This document shows positions 1 through 8,055 of a stretch of 64,000 nucleotides of DNA, piece by piece. Numbering within the stretch: position 1 is the stretch's first letter; each line of letters begins with the position of its first letter. Location: the NCBI RefSeq assembly GCF_900109465.1, contig NZ_FOAZ01000012.1, positions 186,001-250,000 on the forward strand, given 5' to 3'. This DNA comes from Streptacidiphilus jiangxiensis (GTDB lineage: Bacteria; Actinomycetota; Actinomycetes; Streptomycetales; Streptomycetaceae). The notes below the pieces were generated by a model. It was given only the letters and a program-made list of their open reading frames with translations, was not told the DNA's origin and made no database searches. The translations under genes and the position numbers were made by a program.

Positions 1-56
1 GCATGCTGAAGGGCCTGACGACGGTCACCGTCAGCGCCACCTTCACACGCGCCTGA
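1..56 (+). CDS. 3' end of an unidentified CDS (partial)
   Basis: An open frame enters from the left edge and ends with TGA at 54-56; the last residues read MLKGLTTVTVSATFTRA. The codons have the high G/C third position expected of this genome, and the gene converges on the response regulator gene whose stop lies at 84. Too little is present to name a family. It could also be a chance open frame, since only 18 codons are visible. Confidence 0.4.
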   Translation, partial: MLKGLTTVTVSATFTRA

Positions 57-83
57 GCGGCCTGCTCCCGTTACCGCGTCCTG

Positions 84-794
84 CTACCGCTGCTGCTGCT
101 CGTCCTCGTCCAGCCCCGCCGCGATGGCGTAGCGCACCAGCTCCACCCGGTTGTGCAGCTGGAGCTTGCCCAGGGTGTTCTGGACGTGGTTCTGCACGGT
201 GCGCGGCGAGAGGACCAACCGGTCGGCGATCGCCTTGTACGGCAGGCCCTTGGCCACCAGGCGCAGGACCTCCGTCTCGCGGTCCGTCAGCTTCGGGGCG
301 CTGGAGCGGTCCTGGCCCGCCGGAGCGGGCTCGGCCGCGAGGCGGCGGAACTCGCCCAGCACCAGGCCCGCCAGGCCGGGGGTGAAGACCGCGTCCCCGG
401 CGGCGGTGCGGCGCACCGCGTCGATCAGCTCCTCGCGGCTCGCGGACTTGACCAGGTAGCCGATCGCGCCCGACTTGACCGCTTCCAGCACGTCCCCGTG
501 CTCCCCGCTCGCGGACAGCACCAGGACGCGCGGCGCCGGCTCGGCCGCCATCAACTGACGGCAGACCTCGACGCCCGGCTTGTCGGGCAGGTTCAGGTCC
601 AGCACCACGACGCCCGGCCGGCTCGCCCGGCCGCGCTGCACGGCCTCGCGGGCGTCGCCCGCCGTGGCCACCACGTCGAAGCCGGCGTCGGCGAGGTCCC
701 GGGCCACCGCCTCGCGCCACATCGGATGGTCGTCGACCACCATCACCCGCACGTCGGCACCGACACCCGCCTCGGCGGCGCTCGCCTCGCTCAT
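84..794 (-). CDS. NarL/LuxR-family response regulator (MacR-like)
   Basis: This 236-residue DNA-binding response regulator pairs with the histidine kinase directly upstream. The receiver domain has the acidic pair D21-D22, the predicted phosphoacceptor D66 in VVVLDLNLP and the conserved lysine in YLVKSAS. The C-terminal LuxR-type helix-turn-helix (about 165-230) carries the TDRETEVLRLVAKG and SPRTVQNHV motifs. The start overlaps the kinase stop as ATGA (791-794), so the pair should be translationally coupled. Family and position beside plsC match the MacRS (SCO2120-2121) system of S. coelicolor, which affects morphology and actinorhodin production; orthology is inferred. Confidence 0.93.
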   Translation of the reverse strand: MSEASAAEAGVGADVRVMVVDDHPMWREAVARDLADAGFDVVATAGDAREAVQRGRASRPGVVVLDLNLPDKPGVEVCRQLMAAEPAPRVLVLSASGEHGDVLEAVKSGAIGYLVKSASREELIDAVRRTAAGDAVFTPGLAGLVLGEFRRLAAEPAPAGQDRSSAPKLTDRETEVLRLVAKGLPYKAIADRLVLSPRTVQNHVQNTLGKLQLHNRVELVRYAIAAGLDEDEQQQR

Positions 795-2023
795 CGCTTC
801 CCCTCCCGCTGACCGCTGTGCTGACTGCCGTGCTGACGCTGCTTCGGCACCCGCAGCTCCACCTCGGTGCCCTGACCGGCGGCGGAGAAGAACTCGGCGC
901 TGCCGCCCAGATCACGCAGGCGGCCGCGGATCGACTGCGACACCCCGAGCCTGCCCTCGCGCTCGGCCTCGGCCAGCCGGGCCGGGTCGAACCCGGGGCC
1001 CTCGTCGCGGACGCTGACGACCACCTGGTCCGGCTCGTCCTCGACCAGGATCCAGGCCTGGGCCTGCTCGCCGACGTGCCGACGGACATTGTCCAACGCG
1101 GCACCGACGGCCGCCGCCAGCTCGCCCGCCGCGGCGTACGGCAACAGCACCTCGGTGCCGGGCTGGGCGAGGCTCACGCGGGAGTCGGAGAGCGGAGCGA
1201 GCAGGGCCCGCAGATCCTGCGGAGTCGTCGGGTCCACGGCGGCCGCGGTGCCCGTGCCACCGGGCGCGGGCCCGTCCGGCGCACTCAGCCCACTCGCGAT
1301 CAGCCGGCGCAGCGCCACCTCCTGCTCCCCGGCCAGCGCGGCGATCTCCGCCGCCTCCCCGCCGAGCTCCGCGCCGCGCCGACTGACCAGGCTCAGCACC
1401 TGGAGCACGCCGTCGTGGATGTCCCTGGCCAGCCGTTCGCGCTCGCGCGTCGCGGCCTGGATCTCCAGGGCGCGGGCCAGCGTCTCCTCACTCTTGCGGG
1501 CCAGGTCTATGACGAAGCCGATGGCCACACCCGCGAGCAGCAGCAGCACGATGTTGTGCAGGTTCGAGGAGTCGAGCTTGCCCGCCTCGATCACGTTCGC
1601 GACGCCGACCACGACCCCGGCGAAGGCCGCCGGCAGCCAGCCGCCGTAGACGGCGAAGCCGAGCACCGCGCTGGCCGCCCGGATCGTGGGCAGGGTGACG
1701 TCCCCGCCGGCGACCCAGTGCGGCGCGTCGAAGGCGCGGGTCAGCAGGATGCCGAGGACGATCAGCGCGAGGTCGACGACCAGCCAGCGGCGGGTGCAGG
1801 TCTCCTTGGACCAGAACACCCTGACCGTGCCGAGGGTCCAGGCCGACAGCACGCCCATGTAGATCCATGCGCCGAGCTGGTTGGTGTAGTGCTGCTCGTG
1901 CTCGGCGTAGCGGCCGATCGCGTAGAGCAGCGTCAGCACGCGGAAGGCGCTGATCGCGATCCACAGCGGCTGTTCGACGGAGAACGAGCCGCCGACGGCG
2001 ACACTCCTCGGCTTTCCCCCCAC
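791..2023 (-). CDS. Membrane sensor histidine kinase, HisKA_3 type (MacS-like, DUF5931 N-terminus)
   Basis: A 410-residue sensor kinase. Residues about 20-175 contain five or six hydrophobic helices, as in the DUF5931 sensor family. The dimerisation/phosphoacceptor helix follows with H203 in LARDIHDGVLQVL. The ATPase domain has the N box LDNVRRH and the G1 box DEGPGFD. It is expected to phosphorylate D66 of the coupled regulator. The signal is unknown, and the sensor part has little outside the membrane, so an intramembrane cue is plausible. The stop is 26 bases from the acyltransferase stop-to-start junction, suggesting an acyltransferase-kinase-regulator transcript. Confidence 0.92.
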   Translation of the reverse strand: MGGKPRSVAVGGSFSVEQPLWIAISAFRVLTLLYAIGRYAEHEQHYTNQLGAWIYMGVLSAWTLGTVRVFWSKETCTRRWLVVDLALIVLGILLTRAFDAPHWVAGGDVTLPTIRAASAVLGFAVYGGWLPAAFAGVVVGVANVIEAGKLDSSNLHNIVLLLLAGVAIGFVIDLARKSEETLARALEIQAATRERERLARDIHDGVLQVLSLVSRRGAELGGEAAEIAALAGEQEVALRRLIASGLSAPDGPAPGGTGTAAAVDPTTPQDLRALLAPLSDSRVSLAQPGTEVLLPYAAAGELAAAVGAALDNVRRHVGEQAQAWILVEDEPDQVVVSVRDEGPGFDPARLAEAEREGRLGVSQSIRGRLRDLGGSAEFFSAAGQGTEVELRVPKQRQHGSQHSGQREGKR

Positions 2024-2049
2024 GGTCCCCTCCTGCTGACCTACTGGTC

Positions 2050-2829
2050 CTACTGGTCCTTCTGGTCCTTCTGGTCCTTGTGCTGGGCGGCCTGGGCAGC
2101 CTGTTCGGCCTGCTTCGCCGCCTGCTTCTCCGCCTTCTTGGCGTCCTGCATCGCGCGCTTGGCGGCCGTGGCGTAGACGTCCACGTACTCCTGGCCGGAG
2201 AGGCGCATGATCTCGTACATCACCTCGTCGGTGACCGAACGCAGGATGAAGCGGTCGTTCTCCATGCCCTGGTACCGCGAGAAGTCCATCGGGCGGCCGA
2301 TCCGGATGCCCGGACGGACGCCGAACTTCGGCAGCACCTGGCCGGGAGGCTGGAGCTTCTCGGTGTCGATCATCGCGACCGGGATCACCGGCGCGCCGGT
2401 GGCCAGCGCGATACGGGCCACGCCGCCGACCTTGCCGCGGTAGAGACGCCCGTCGGGCGAGCGGGTGCCCTCGGGGTAGACGCCGAAGAGCTCCCCGCGC
2501 TCGATCACCGCGATGCCGCTCTGGATCGCCGCCTCACCGGCCCCGCGCACCCCCGAGCGGTCGACCGGGAGCTGGCCGACGCCCTTGAAGAAGGCCGCCG
2601 TCAACTTTCCCTTGATCCCCGTCCCGGTGAAGTACTCGGACTTGGCGATGAAGGTGACCCGCCGCCTCGGGATCAGCGCAGGCAGGAAGAACGAGTCGGA
2701 GAAGGAGAGGTGGTTGCTGGCCAGGATGGCCGGCCCCTCCTCGGGGATGTTCTCCATGCCCTCGACCCACGGACGGAAGAAGACCTTCAGCATCGGGGCG
2801 ACGATCATCTTCATCAGCCGGTAGAACAA
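2050..2829 (-). CDS. 1-acyl-sn-glycerol-3-phosphate acyltransferase (PlsC family)
   Basis: This PlsC-type acyltransferase (259 residues) would transfer an acyl group from acyl-CoA or acyl-ACP to lysophosphatidate or a related lipid at the membrane. The catalytic HX4D motif is H40-D45 (NHLSFSD) and the acceptor motif EGTR is at 120-123. The chosen start is TTG at 2829, eight bases after GGAGG; an in-frame ATG at 2841 would add four residues. The last 35 residues are a Lys/Ala/Gln-rich tail ending in three KDQ repeats coded by near-identical 9-bp units. The family occurs in the same neighbourhood in mycobacteria (Rv2182c). It is probably the first gene of the operon with the kinase and regulator. 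Confidence 0.9.
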   Translation of the reverse strand: MFYRLMKMIVAPMLKVFFRPWVEGMENIPEEGPAILASNHLSFSDSFFLPALIPRRRVTFIAKSEYFTGTGIKGKLTAAFFKGVGQLPVDRSGVRGAGEAAIQSGIAVIERGELFGVYPEGTRSPDGRLYRGKVGGVARIALATGAPVIPVAMIDTEKLQPPGQVLPKFGVRPGIRIGRPMDFSRYQGMENDRFILRSVTDEVMYEIMRLSGQEYVDVYATAAKRAMQDAKKAEKQAAKQAEQAAQAAQHKDQKDQKDQ

Positions 2830-3009
2830 CCCTGACCTCCATACTCACCTGACCACCGAGAACCTTAGTCGGCTTCGCGGCAATCTCCCTCCACCGCGTA
2901 GGGGTCGGGAACAGGAAGCTGTACGGGCGCGTTGCCGACATGCGACGATGACGTTGACTGGGGCTTCCGTTTCGCCCCCACTTGGCCCATGGCCCGGAAG
3001 GACCACGAC

Positions 3010-3771
3010 ATGCCGCTGCTGCCCGGCGCCGAACCGTACCGCCACCACGGCGGGCCGGTGGGAATCCTGGTCTGCCACGGCTTCACCGGGTCGCCCAACT
3101 CGATGCGCCCGTGGGCCGAGCGGGCCGCGGCCGAGGGTTACAGCGTCTCCCTTCCGCTGCTGCCGGGGCACGGCACGCACTGGAAGGACCTCAACACCAC
3201 CCGGTGGCCGGACTGGTACGCGACGATCGAACGCGAGTACCTGAGCCTGGCCGAGGAGTGCGACCAGGTCTTCGTCTTCGGCCTCTCCATGGGCGGCCTG
3301 CTCTCCCTGCACCTCGCCGCGGAGCGCGGGGCCGGCATCAGCGGCCTGGTGCTGGTGAACCCGCTGGTCAGGATGCCCGGACAGGCCCACGTGGCGCTGC
3401 CGGTCGTCCGCCACCTGGTGCCCAGCTTCCCCGGCATCACCAGCGACATCGCCAAGCCCGGCGTCGACGAGGGCGGCTACACCCGCACGCCCCTGCACGC
3501 GGCGCACTCGATGAAGCAGCTGACGAAGATCGTCCAGTCGCAGCTGCCGTCGGTGACGCAGCCGCTGCTGCTCTTCCGCAGCCCGCAGGACAACGTGGTC
3601 TCCCCCGACAGCGGCCGGATGCTGCTGGAGCGCGTCGGCTCCAAGGACGTCGAGGAACGGCTGCTGGAGCGCAGCCGCCACGTGGCCACCCTGGACTGGG
3701 ACGCCGAACTGATCTTCGACGGGAGCATGGACTTCGTCCGTCGCCTGACCGTCCCCGCGACGAAGGGCTGA
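3010..3771 (+). CDS. Alpha/beta-hydrolase (carboxylesterase/monoacylglycerol lipase type)
   Basis: A soluble 253-residue esterase. Starting at ATG 3010, preceded by GGAAGG at eight bases, the protein begins MPLLPGAEPY as expected for the family. The triad is S93 (GLSMGG), D194 (SPQDNVV) and H224 (SRHVATL), a spacing very close to the Geobacillus Est30 esterase. It probably hydrolyses medium-chain esters or monoglycerides. It is divergent from the acyltransferase and is followed after five bases by a small membrane protein gene, so the two are likely cotranscribed. Earlier in-frame starts (ATG 2989, TTG 2932) would add unlikely extensions. Confidence 0.88.
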   Translation: MPLLPGAEPYRHHGGPVGILVCHGFTGSPNSMRPWAERAAAEGYSVSLPLLPGHGTHWKDLNTTRWPDWYATIEREYLSLAEECDQVFVFGLSMGGLLSLHLAAERGAGISGLVLVNPLVRMPGQAHVALPVVRHLVPSFPGITSDIAKPGVDEGGYTRTPLHAAHSMKQLTKIVQSQLPSVTQPLLLFRSPQDNVVSPDSGRMLLERVGSKDVEERLLERSRHVATLDWDAELIFDGSMDFVRRLTVPATKG

Positions 3772-3776
3772 GGGCG

Positions 3777-4301
3777 ATGACCGAGCCGGAGGGCGTGGAG
3801 CGCCCCGAGCAGTCCCAGCCCGAGTCGCAGCCGCAGTCCGAGCCGAGCCGTTCCGACGACGAGCTCTTCGCGGAGCTGGTCGCCGGATTCGACGAGCCGG
3901 TCGCCGAGGGCGACCGCAGCTGGCCGGAAGCGGAGGACGTCGCCGATCTCGCGCCGCAGGCGCGTCCGCGACCGGTGATCCGCGCCCTCCCGGTGGTGCG
4001 CGCGGTCCCGCCGGTCGACCCGCGGGCGTGGACGCCCGAGGAGGACCCGGACGACGAGCACTTCACCCCTCCGGAGCCGCCACCGCTGCCGCAGGCGCAG
4101 GCCGCGACGAAGCTGTCGCTGCTGGCGCTGGTGGTCGGCATCGCCCTGATCGTCCTCGGCGAGATCGGCGAGCTGCCCGGCATGGCCACGTTCCTCGGCG
4201 TCTGCGCGGTCGCGGGCGCGGTCGCGACGCTGGTCTTCCGCATGCGGGATCCCGACCCCGAGGACCAGGACGACGACCCGAACCACGGAGCTGTGGTCTG
4301 A
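3777..4301 (+). CDS. Small membrane protein of unknown function
   Basis: A 174-residue protein. The first 110 residues are acidic and Pro/Gln/Glu-rich with no recognisable domain. Two hydrophobic helices follow (about 112-133 and 138-158), and the tail is acidic (DPDPEDQDDDPNH). Two closely spaced C-terminal helices with a disordered N-terminal arm suggest a cytoplasmic arm on a hairpin membrane anchor. Its ATG follows the esterase stop after five bases and has a GAGGG ribosome site inside the esterase end, so the two are probably one transcript. No function can be assigned; similar membrane proteins are common in streptomycetes. Confidence 0.8.
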   Translation: MTEPEGVERPEQSQPESQPQSEPSRSDDELFAELVAGFDEPVAEGDRSWPEAEDVADLAPQARPRPVIRALPVVRAVPPVDPRAWTPEEDPDDEHFTPPEPPPLPQAQAATKLSLLALVVGIALIVLGEIGELPGMATFLGVCAVAGAVATLVFRMRDPDPEDQDDDPNHGAVV

Positions 4302-4320
4302 CAGCCAGTTGCAGCGACCT

Positions 4321-4424
4321 CAGGGGCGCGAGGAACTGCGCGACAAGCCACCGGCGTGCGGATGGTCCCCCGTAACAGGGCCATCCGCACCGGGGGGTTA
4401 CTCGTGCAGTTCCTCGCGCCCCTG
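4321..4424. repeat. Palindromic intergenic repeat, copy A
   Basis: Inverted repeat with 23-base arms at 4321-4343 and 4402-4424 (22 of 23 paired, the exception being a G-T wobble), beginning CAGGGGCGCGAGGAACTGCG. A second perfect 10-bp stem (4356-4365 with 4381-4390) sits inside. It lies between convergent genes and should act as a bidirectional terminator. The right arm overlaps the 3' end of the phosphatase gene and encodes its last residues. Copies B (20061-20163) and C (53635-53763) belong to the same family. Confidence 0.9.
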
Positions 4425-5192
4425 AGCGGGGATCCGTAGGACGCCCACCACGGGTAGATGATCCGTCGCCAGGAGCAGGTCCTTCGCCCGTAGTCCCGGG
4501 AAGCCCTCGCCCGCGACGCCGCAGGCGAGGACCTCGATGCCGCGGGTGGCGAAGACGCCGTCGATGCGTTGGTGCGGGTTCTTCGGCACGCTGCTGTACT
4601 CGTCGCCCCACGGGCGTGTCGCCCAACCGTCCCGGAGGCGGCTCGCGAGAAGGTCCCAACCCCGTTCGCCCGGGTGTTCGTTGAAGTCGCCGCCGACGAC
4701 CGAGTGGGCGACGCCCAGGCCGTCGAGGTGGTCCAGCAGGAGCTGGAACTGTTCGTGGCGTTCGTCGGCGTCCAGGGACAGATGACAGCTCGTCACCGAG
4801 AAGGGCGCGGCCGCGCCCAGGCGGAGCACGGTGGTGGCGAAGCCGCGCTGGTGGAGGTCGGGGCGGCGGGGCAGCCAGATGTCGTGGGTGGAGAGCGGCA
4901 CCGCCCGCAGGCGGCCCAGGAGGAGCGGGCCGGAGGCCGACTTGCCGCCGCTGAGGACCATCAGTCCGGCCTGGCGGGCCAGCCACGCGGCCTGGGGGCG
5001 GGGGAACCAGAAGCGCGGGGACTCCTGGATGCACACCAGGTCGGGCCGCAGCGCCCGTAGCACCCGGACCACCGCCGTGCGGTCGTCGCGCAGGCTGCGG
5101 ATGTTGTAGCTGACGACCCGGACGATCTCGGAGCCGTCCGCCTGCGGGCCCGACTCCGGAAGGTCCCACTTCTGTCCCACGAGGGCATCCAT
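4398..5192 (-). CDS. Endonuclease/exonuclease/phosphatase (EEP) family protein
   Basis: A 264-residue Mg-dependent phosphoesterase of the EEP superfamily. Visible motifs are the N-terminal SYNIRSL, the metal-binding Glu in CIQESPRFW, the GGDFNEHPGE motif and the C-terminal ATDHLPVVG with the catalytic Asp-His. There is no signal peptide, so it is cytoplasmic; the substrate (phosphodiester in DNA, lipid or nucleotide) cannot be deduced. The ATG at 5192 was chosen because the protein starts just ahead of the EEP fold. The last residues, AQGREELHE, and the TAA stop are contributed by one arm of repeat A. Confidence 0.85.
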   Translation of the reverse strand: MDALVGQKWDLPESGPQADGSEIVRVVSYNIRSLRDDRTAVVRVLRALRPDLVCIQESPRFWFPRPQAAWLARQAGLMVLSGGKSASGPLLLGRLRAVPLSTHDIWLPRRPDLHQRGFATTVLRLGAAAPFSVTSCHLSLDADERHEQFQLLLDHLDGLGVAHSVVGGDFNEHPGERGWDLLASRLRDGWATRPWGDEYSSVPKNPHQRIDGVFATRGIEVLACGVAGEGFPGLRAKDLLLATDHLPVVGVLRIPAQGREELHE

Positions 5193-5215
5193 GCTTCGAG
5201 TCTGACAAAGGATGA

Positions 5216-5244
5216 GCGCCCGTGCCGGGGAGCGGCACGGGCGC
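5216..5244 (-). terminator. Hairpin terminator after glkA
   Basis: A perfect 11-bp stem (GCGCCCGTGCC with its complement) and a 7-base loop lie 35 bases past the glkA stop. There is no long T-tract, which is usual for actinomycete terminators. The next gene on this strand starts only 24 bases further on, so some readthrough may feed the phosphatase gene. Confidence 0.75.
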
Positions 5245-5278
5245 GTCGTGTGAAGAAGTGCGCGGGGATTGCGGGGGA

Positions 5279-6217
5279 TCAGAAGCGGGCGAGGTCCGCG
5301 GCGCCGATGATGCCGGCGGCGGAGCCGATGGTGGCGAGGACGACCTCGGCGCGGGGGCGGTGGACGCCGCCCACGATGTACTTCTCGAAGGCCTTGGCGA
5401 CCGGGTCGAGCAGCAGGTGGCCGGAGTCCGAGACGCCGCCGCCGAGGACGAAGACGGCGGGGTCGAAGAGGGAGGCGAGGTCGGCCAGGCCCCGGCCGAG
5501 CCAGTCGGCGAGCTCGTCGTAGACGTCCAGGGCCATCGGGTCGCCCTCCTGGGCGGCCTGGGTGATCTGGCTGCCGGTGATCGTCTCGGCGACGCCCTCG
5601 TTCAGCTCGAGCAGGCGGGCGCCGCGGGCGGGATCGGCCGCGGCGGCCTCGCGACCGTAGCGGCGCAGCGCGCGGCCGGAGCCGTACTGCTCCCAGCAGC
5701 CCTTGGAGCCGCAGCCGCAGAGAAGGCCGTCCGGGACCATGTTCAGGTGGCCGATCTCGCCGGCCACGCCGAAACTTCCACGGTGCATCCGGCCCTCGAT
5801 GACGATGCCGCCCCCGATGCCGGTGCCCACCGTCACCATGATCATGTCCTGGTGGCTGGCCGCGGCCCCGAACCGGAACTCGCCCCAGGCGGCCGCGTTG
5901 GCGTCGTTCTCCACCACCGTCGGCAGGTGGACCAGGTCCTCGATGCGGGTCTTGAGCGGCTCGTTCTCCCAGTCGATGTTCGGCGCCATCAGCACCGTCG
6001 ACCGGTCCCGGTCGATGTAACCGGGGGCGCCGACGCCGACGGCGACGACGTCGTGCTGCTCGCGCAGCTCCTTGATCGCGTCCGCGATGGCCCCGACGGC
6101 CCACTGCGGATCGGCGGGCGTGGGCACGCGGGTGCGCGCCAGGATCGCCCCGTTCTCGTCCACGACCCCAGCCGCGATCTTGGTGCCGCCGACGTCGACG
6201 CCGATGGTGAGTCCCAT
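5279..6217 (-). CDS. glkA: ROK-family glucokinase
   Basis: ATP-dependent phosphorylation of glucose to glucose-6-phosphate in the cytoplasm. At 312 residues it matches streptomycete GlkA (SCO2126). Motifs are the N-terminal phosphate loop GVDVGGTKIAAG, the catalytic END-containing VVENDANAAAWGE, the ROK signature, and the zinc site HLN...CGCGSKGCWEQYGSG. GlkA is also known to be central to glucose repression in Streptomyces. The start at 6217 has GAGGGA four bases upstream. A TAATGT sequence near 6259-6264 on this strand could be its -10 element, though no clear -35 partner was found. It is terminated by the hairpin at 5216-5244. Confidence 0.95.
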   Translation of the reverse strand: MGLTIGVDVGGTKIAAGVVDENGAILARTRVPTPADPQWAVGAIADAIKELREQHDVVAVGVGAPGYIDRDRSTVLMAPNIDWENEPLKTRIEDLVHLPTVVENDANAAAWGEFRFGAAASHQDMIMVTVGTGIGGGIVIEGRMHRGSFGVAGEIGHLNMVPDGLLCGCGSKGCWEQYGSGRALRRYGREAAAADPARGARLLELNEGVAETITGSQITQAAQEGDPMALDVYDELADWLGRGLADLASLFDPAVFVLGGGVSDSGHLLLDPVAKAFEKYIVGGVHRPRAEVVLATIGSAAGIIGAADLARF

Positions 6218-6355
6218 GTGTCCCTCAGTCTTCGGTGAATCCCCGCTGGGCGGTACCGTACATTAGCCGAAGACAGGAAGGCGAGAGTGTTCCGGGCAGA
6301 CTTCATAAGTCGAAAACAAATCTCTCGGATCTGCCTCACCCGGACCGCATGAGGT

Positions 6356-6835
6356 CTAGTCCAGGTCGATGTGTTCGGTGCCGTCCTTCTTCGGGGCCGC
6401 CCATCGGCGTTCGGAGGCTGAAACCGCAGCCCGGTACGCCGCGATCAGCTCGCCCCCCGCCGCCAGCAGATGGCCGTACACGGCGGGATTGGAGCTGCGC
6501 AGCGGTGCAGCCAGGTTCTGCAACACCTCCATCGGGTCGCCGGCGCCGGAGCTGAGGGAGGTCACCTTCTCGCTCACCGCCGACGCGAACCGGCGCACCT
6601 CGTCGACGAGCGGGCCCAGTTCCTGGCCGAAGGGAAGCTCCGCGCCGAACGGGGACTCCTTGCCGTCGCCGGCCGCGCCTGCGGTCCCAGTCTCATCGAC
6701 CGCCCCGGGCTCCGCCACCGGGGTGGGCTCCGTGGTGTGCTCCGCCTCGACCGGGGCCGCGGTCCGCTCCTGATCGGCGACCGCCTCCGCCCACACGTCG
6801 CCACCGCGCCCGTCGTTCTCCTCGGCGCTGCTCAT
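6356..6835 (-). CDS. DUF5304-family conserved actinobacterial protein
   Basis: A 159-residue acidic cytoplasmic protein. The first 80 residues are Glu/Ala/Pro-rich and probably disordered. The conserved C-terminal part contains an amphipathic region (LGPLVDEVRRFASAVSEKV) and a helix ending in SERRWAAP. I recognise it as DUF5304, a Streptomyces protein found beside glkA and the ArsA-like ATPase; its function is unknown. ATG 6835, five bases after GGGGAG, is preferred over an in-frame GTG at 6841. It is 35 bases downstream of the ATPase stop and likely part of that operon. Confidence 0.78.
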   Translation of the reverse strand: MSSAEENDGRGGDVWAEAVADQERTAAPVEAEHTTEPTPVAEPGAVDETGTAGAAGDGKESPFGAELPFGQELGPLVDEVRRFASAVSEKVTSLSSGAGDPMEVLQNLAAPLRSSNPAVYGHLLAAGGELIAAYRAAVSASERRWAAPKKDGTEHIDLD

Positions 6836-6870
6836 GTCCACTCCCCTCGTCGGCGTCTACGCCTTCGACG

Positions 6871-8055
6871 CTACCTGAGGGGGGCGGGCCACAGGGACGG
6901 GTCGGGTGCGAATCGCACGGTCAGCTCACCGTCGCGCAGGGCCGCGCCAGCGACGGTGCAGCGTCGCAGCGCGGAGGGAAGGGGGACGGCACGGCGGTGC
7001 CCGGCGACACCGAGGACGAGCTCGTCGCCTCGGCGCAGCAGGTCGAGGTCGCCGCGTTCGGCGCCGGGCAGCGGGATGTGCCAGACCAGCACGCCGTCGG
7101 GCGTGTCGAGGCGGTCCTCCACCCCCCAGGCGGTGGCCTTGCGGGCGGCCCGGACCGGCCCCTCGGGCCAGGTGGCGAGGGCGCCGGGTTCGGTGAGCCC
7201 GGTCAGGTCGCCGCGTTCGGGCTCCCGCCCGAGGTCCGGCACCAGGTGCACCGGCACGTCCCAGCCGTCGAGCGCCTCGGCCCCGGCCGGTGCCGCGTCC
7301 GCGCGGTTGACCAGCACCGACTCCAGCGGCAGCTGCTGCAGGGCCAACGCGGCGCGGATCCGCCGCTGCCCCGCGCGGGCGCGCGGGCCACGCGCGGGCG
7401 GGACCACCAGACGCAGCGTGGTGCCGGGTGCCTCGAGCGCGGCGCGGACCCCGGCCAGCTCACCCGAGGCCCAGGCGCGGGCTTCGAAGAGCCACTGCGA
7501 GGGCATCGGCACCCCGGCCAACCCGGCCAGGACGGGACGCAGCGCGCGGGCGGCCTGCCGCTCGTCCGGCAGCAGCCGGGCCAGGTAGGCGTCGACCTGC
7601 GTCGGGAGCGCGAGGGTGGAGAGCAGTTGGGCGACCGGCGGCGCGTCGACGACGACGAGGTCGTGGCGGTCCGTTCCCGGCAGTGCGCGCAGCAGCTCCA
7701 GCAGGGCCAGTTCGCGCGCGCCGGGAAGCGCGGTGAGCTCGTCGGCGTCCAGCGGCTCGACACCCAGGAAGTCGAACAGCGGCTTGGCCCGCTCCATCAG
7801 CCGCATGCCGGCCGCACGGAAGGAGGTCTCCACGTCCAGCCGCATCGCGAACAGCCCGGGGGCCGATCCGATCCGCGCAGGCTCGGCGCCCAGCCGCTGG
7901 TCGAGCAGCGCGTCCGCGTCACGGAAGGGGTCGTCGGCGGCGACGAGCAGCACCCGTTCCCCCGACTCCGCGGCCAGGGCGGCGGTCGCGGCCGCGAGGG
8001 TGGTGCGACCGGCCCCGCCCGGGCCGCTGACGAGGACGAGCCGGGGCATGGGCAT
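6871..8055 (-). CDS. ArsA/Get3-like ATPase with degenerate P-loop
   Basis: A 394-residue member of the anion-transporting ATPase (ArsA) family. The N-terminal P-loop reads SGPGGAGRTTLA (10-21): the usual signature lysine is P12 and the Walker lysine is R17. A switch-II-like VVVDAPPVAQLLSTL and a C-terminal HSP20-like ArsA domain (about 315-390, DGVLVWHIPLPG) are present. The start codon shares one base with the stop of the SRPBCC gene upstream (TGATG at 8053-8057), showing coupling. The same ATPase-SRPBCC pair occurs in mycobacteria (Rv2184c-Rv2185c). Because both lysines are missing, ATP hydrolysis is doubtful and a nucleotide-binding or scaffold role is possible. Confidence 0.85.
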   Translation of the reverse strand: MPMPRLVLVSGPGGAGRTTLAAATAALAAESGERVLLVAADDPFRDADALLDQRLGAEPARIGSAPGLFAMRLDVETSFRAAGMRLMERAKPLFDFLGVEPLDADELTALPGARELALLELLRALPGTDRHDLVVVDAPPVAQLLSTLALPTQVDAYLARLLPDERQAARALRPVLAGLAGVPMPSQWLFEARAWASGELAGVRAALEAPGTTLRLVVPPARGPRARAGQRRIRAALALQQLPLESVLVNRADAAPAGAEALDGWDVPVHLVPDLGREPERGDLTGLTEPGALATWPEGPVRAARKATAWGVEDRLDTPDGVLVWHIPLPGAERGDLDLLRRGDELVLGVAGHRRAVPLPSALRRCTVAGAALRDGELTVRFAPDPSLWPAPLR

